This document shows, piece by piece, positions 21,183 to 22,429 of a stretch of 22,429 bases of DNA. The stretch's first letter is position 1; every line of letters begins with the position of its first letter. This DNA is from JBIOUF01 sp044866695. GTDB taxonomy: Bacteria > Actinomycetota > Actinomycetes > Propionibacteriales > Nocardioidaceae. The notes under the pieces are model-generated. The model was not told the DNA's origin and ran no database searches. It was given only the letters and a program-made list of their open reading frames with translations. Made by a program: the position numbers and the translations under genes. The stretch lies in assembly GCA_044866695.1 (NCBI GenBank), contig JBIOUF010000028.1, positions 1 through 22,429 on the forward strand. The letters run 5' to 3'.

Positions 21183-22429
21183 ATGGGTCCGCTGGGCCGG
21201 GCCGCGACGCTGTGGCGCCGGTCGATCCAGGCCAGGGTGGTGATCAGCACCGTGCTGCTCTCCGCGCTGGTGGTGGTCCTGGTCGGCTGGATGGTGATGC
21301 GCCAGGTCACCGAGGGGCTGGCCCACGGACGGGCGGACTCCGCGGTGGCACAGGCGGCGCGGACCGCGGCCGACGCCCAGCGACAGCTCGACGCGGTCAG
21401 CCCCGACACGGGTCGACGGGGCCAGGCCGCCCTGCTCGGCCAGCTCACCGCCGGCATCGTCGGACAGGGCGCCGCACAGGGCTACGACGTGCTGGTCGGG
21501 CCCGTCAGCCCGGGGGAGGCGCCCGTCGTCGGTGGCCGGTTCACCCCGGGCCTGGACCCCGCCAGCGTCCCCGAGCGGCTCCAGCAGGCGGTGGGCGACC
21601 CGACTGCGACCGGCACCTCGTGGACCTACGGGCGGATCGGGTACACCGACGGCCGCCCCTCGGTGCCCGGGGTGATGGTCGGCTCGCAGCTGGTCGTGCC
21701 CTCCGACGACACGGCGTACGCGCTCTACCAGCTGTTCCCCCTCACCGACCAGCAGGAGACCATCGGGCTGGTCCGCGGCGCGCTGCTCACCGGCGGCGCG
21801 CTGCTCCTGGTCCTGGTCGCGGCGCTGTCGTGGCTGGTGACCTGGCAGGTGGTCACCCCCGTGCGGATGGCCAGGCGGACCGCGGAGCGGCTCGCCTCCG
21901 GTCGCCTCGAGGAGCGCATGCACGTGCGGGGCGACGACGACATCGCCCGGCTGGCCTCGTCGTTCAACCAGATGGCCACCAGCCTGCAGAAGCAGATCCG
22001 ACAGCTGGAGGAGATGTCGCGCGCGCAGCGACGCTTCGTCTCCGACGTCTCCCACGAGCTCCGCACCCCGCTGACGACGGTGCGGATGGCCGGCGACATC
22101 CTGCACGACGCGCGGGACCGGTTCGACCCGGCCGTCGCCCGCTCGGCGGAGCTGCTGCAGACCGAGCTCGACCGGTTCGAGGTGCTGCTCACCGACCTGC
22201 TGGAGATCAGCCGCTTCGACGCCGGCGCCGCCGTGCTGCACCTGGAGGACGTCAACCTGGTCGACGTCGCGCACCGCGTCGTGGACTCGACCCGGGCGCT
22301 GGCCGAGCGGCGTCGTACCCAGGTGGTCGTCAGGGCGCCGGCCACGCCCTGCGTCGCGGAGGTGGACGTGCGCCGCGTCGAGCGCATCGTCCGCAACCTG
22401 GTGACCAACGCGATCGAGTACGCCGACTC
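21183..22429 (+). CDS. mtrB: Sensor histidine kinase MtrB, 3' end beyond the window
   Basis: The membrane kinase partner of MtrA. The frame is open from ATG 21183 to the window end with no stop, giving 415 codons seen. One membrane span lies at about 19-38, an outer domain at about 40-193, a second span at about 196-220, HAMP to about 270 (TPVRMARRTAERLASGRLEE), then HisKA with FVSDVSHELRTPLTTVR, in which H291 is the phosphorylated histidine. The start of the ATPase domain is visible with N-box RNLVTNAIEYAD just before the edge. The remaining ATP-binding part (about 100 or more residues) lies outside. In mycobacteria lpqB follows mtrB; this cannot be seen here. Confidence 0.94.
   Translation, partial: MGPLGRAATLWRRSIQARVVISTVLLSALVVVLVGWMVMRQVTEGLAHGRADSAVAQAARTAADAQRQLDAVSPDTGRRGQAALLGQLTAGIVGQGAAQGYDVLVGPVSPGEAPVVGGRFTPGLDPASVPERLQQAVGDPTATGTSWTYGRIGYTDGRPSVPGVMVGSQLVVPSDDTAYALYQLFPLTDQQETIGLVRGALLTGGALLLVLVAALSWLVTWQVVTPVRMARRTAERLASGRLEERMHVRGDDDIARLASSFNQMATSLQKQIRQLEEMSRAQRRFVSDVSHELRTPLTTVRMAGDILHDARDRFDPAVARSAELLQTELDRFEVLLTDLLEISRFDAGAAVLHLEDVNLVDVAHRVVDSTRALAERRRTQVVVRAPATPCVAEVDVRRVERIVRNLVTNAIEYAD

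Noticed and set aside
1..22429. tRNA, rRNA, insertion sequence or phage genes
   Set aside because: None was seen on either strand; no integrase, transposase or structural RNA motif was recognised.

Overview
The window is chromosomal DNA from a high-GC actinobacterium. The third-codon bias is extreme, starts are often GTG, and the genes are actinobacterial hallmarks: a WhiB2-type protein, MtrA/MtrB, F420 biosynthesis genes, DUF3499 and a TIGR03089 protein. The gene order from manC to mtrB matches the Mycobacterium tuberculosis Rv3264c-Rv3245c block in its main parts. The repeat families and the genes absent from the block (manA, tmk, rmlD/wbbL) suggest a non-mycobacterial lineage. A Nocardioides-like member of the Propionibacteriales is my best guess, from general impression and not from any search.

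Layout. Positions 1-374 hold no gene but carry a cluster of REP-like palindromic repeats and the promoter region of the first operon. Positions 375-5410 are a tight four-gene plus-strand operon: UDP-galactopyranose mutase (glf), a GlfT2-like galactofuranosyltransferase, and the two halves of a polysaccharide ABC exporter (wzm, wzt). After a low-GC regulatory gap comes a secreted peptidoglycan amidase carrying a C-terminal FG-GAP propeller (5553-8273). Next is a repeat-rich gap with six 22-bp tandem units between two related palindromes (8274-8571), which runs into the 3' end of a minus-strand TIGR03089 gene. That gene diverges from manC (9301-10365).

A minus-strand group follows: a small VTT-type membrane protein, a DUF3105 membrane-anchored protein, and the F420 genes cofE and cofD, which overlap by 4 bp. 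whiB2 is divergent from cofD. A DUF1025-type 'metallopeptidase' lies on the minus strand, divergent from DUF3499. Then a plus-strand run carries phosphomannomutase, a Trm112-like zinc ribbon, an SIS/phosphomannose-isomerase-like protein, a cation diffusion facilitator, S-adenosylhomocysteine hydrolase (ahcY), mtrA and a 3'-truncated mtrB that leaves the window.

How the genes fit together. The theme is the cell envelope. glf makes UDP-Galf, the GlfT2-like enzyme polymerises it, and Wzm/Wzt could flip the product outward. Phosphomannomutase and ManC make GDP-mannose for glycans and lipoglycans. The amidase remodels peptidoglycan, and MtrAB controls cell-wall and division genes in relatives. F420 synthesis and SAH recycling are housekeeping functions that sit in this block by conserved synteny. 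Several genes look leaderless, with a TANNNT box 6-8 nt before the start codon.

No phage, transposase, CRISPR array, tRNA or rRNA was seen. The less ordinary parts are the two repeat regions, the single-transferase galactan operon, the short cofE with an unassigned tail, the structured ahcY leader, and two family members that appear to lack their catalytic residues.
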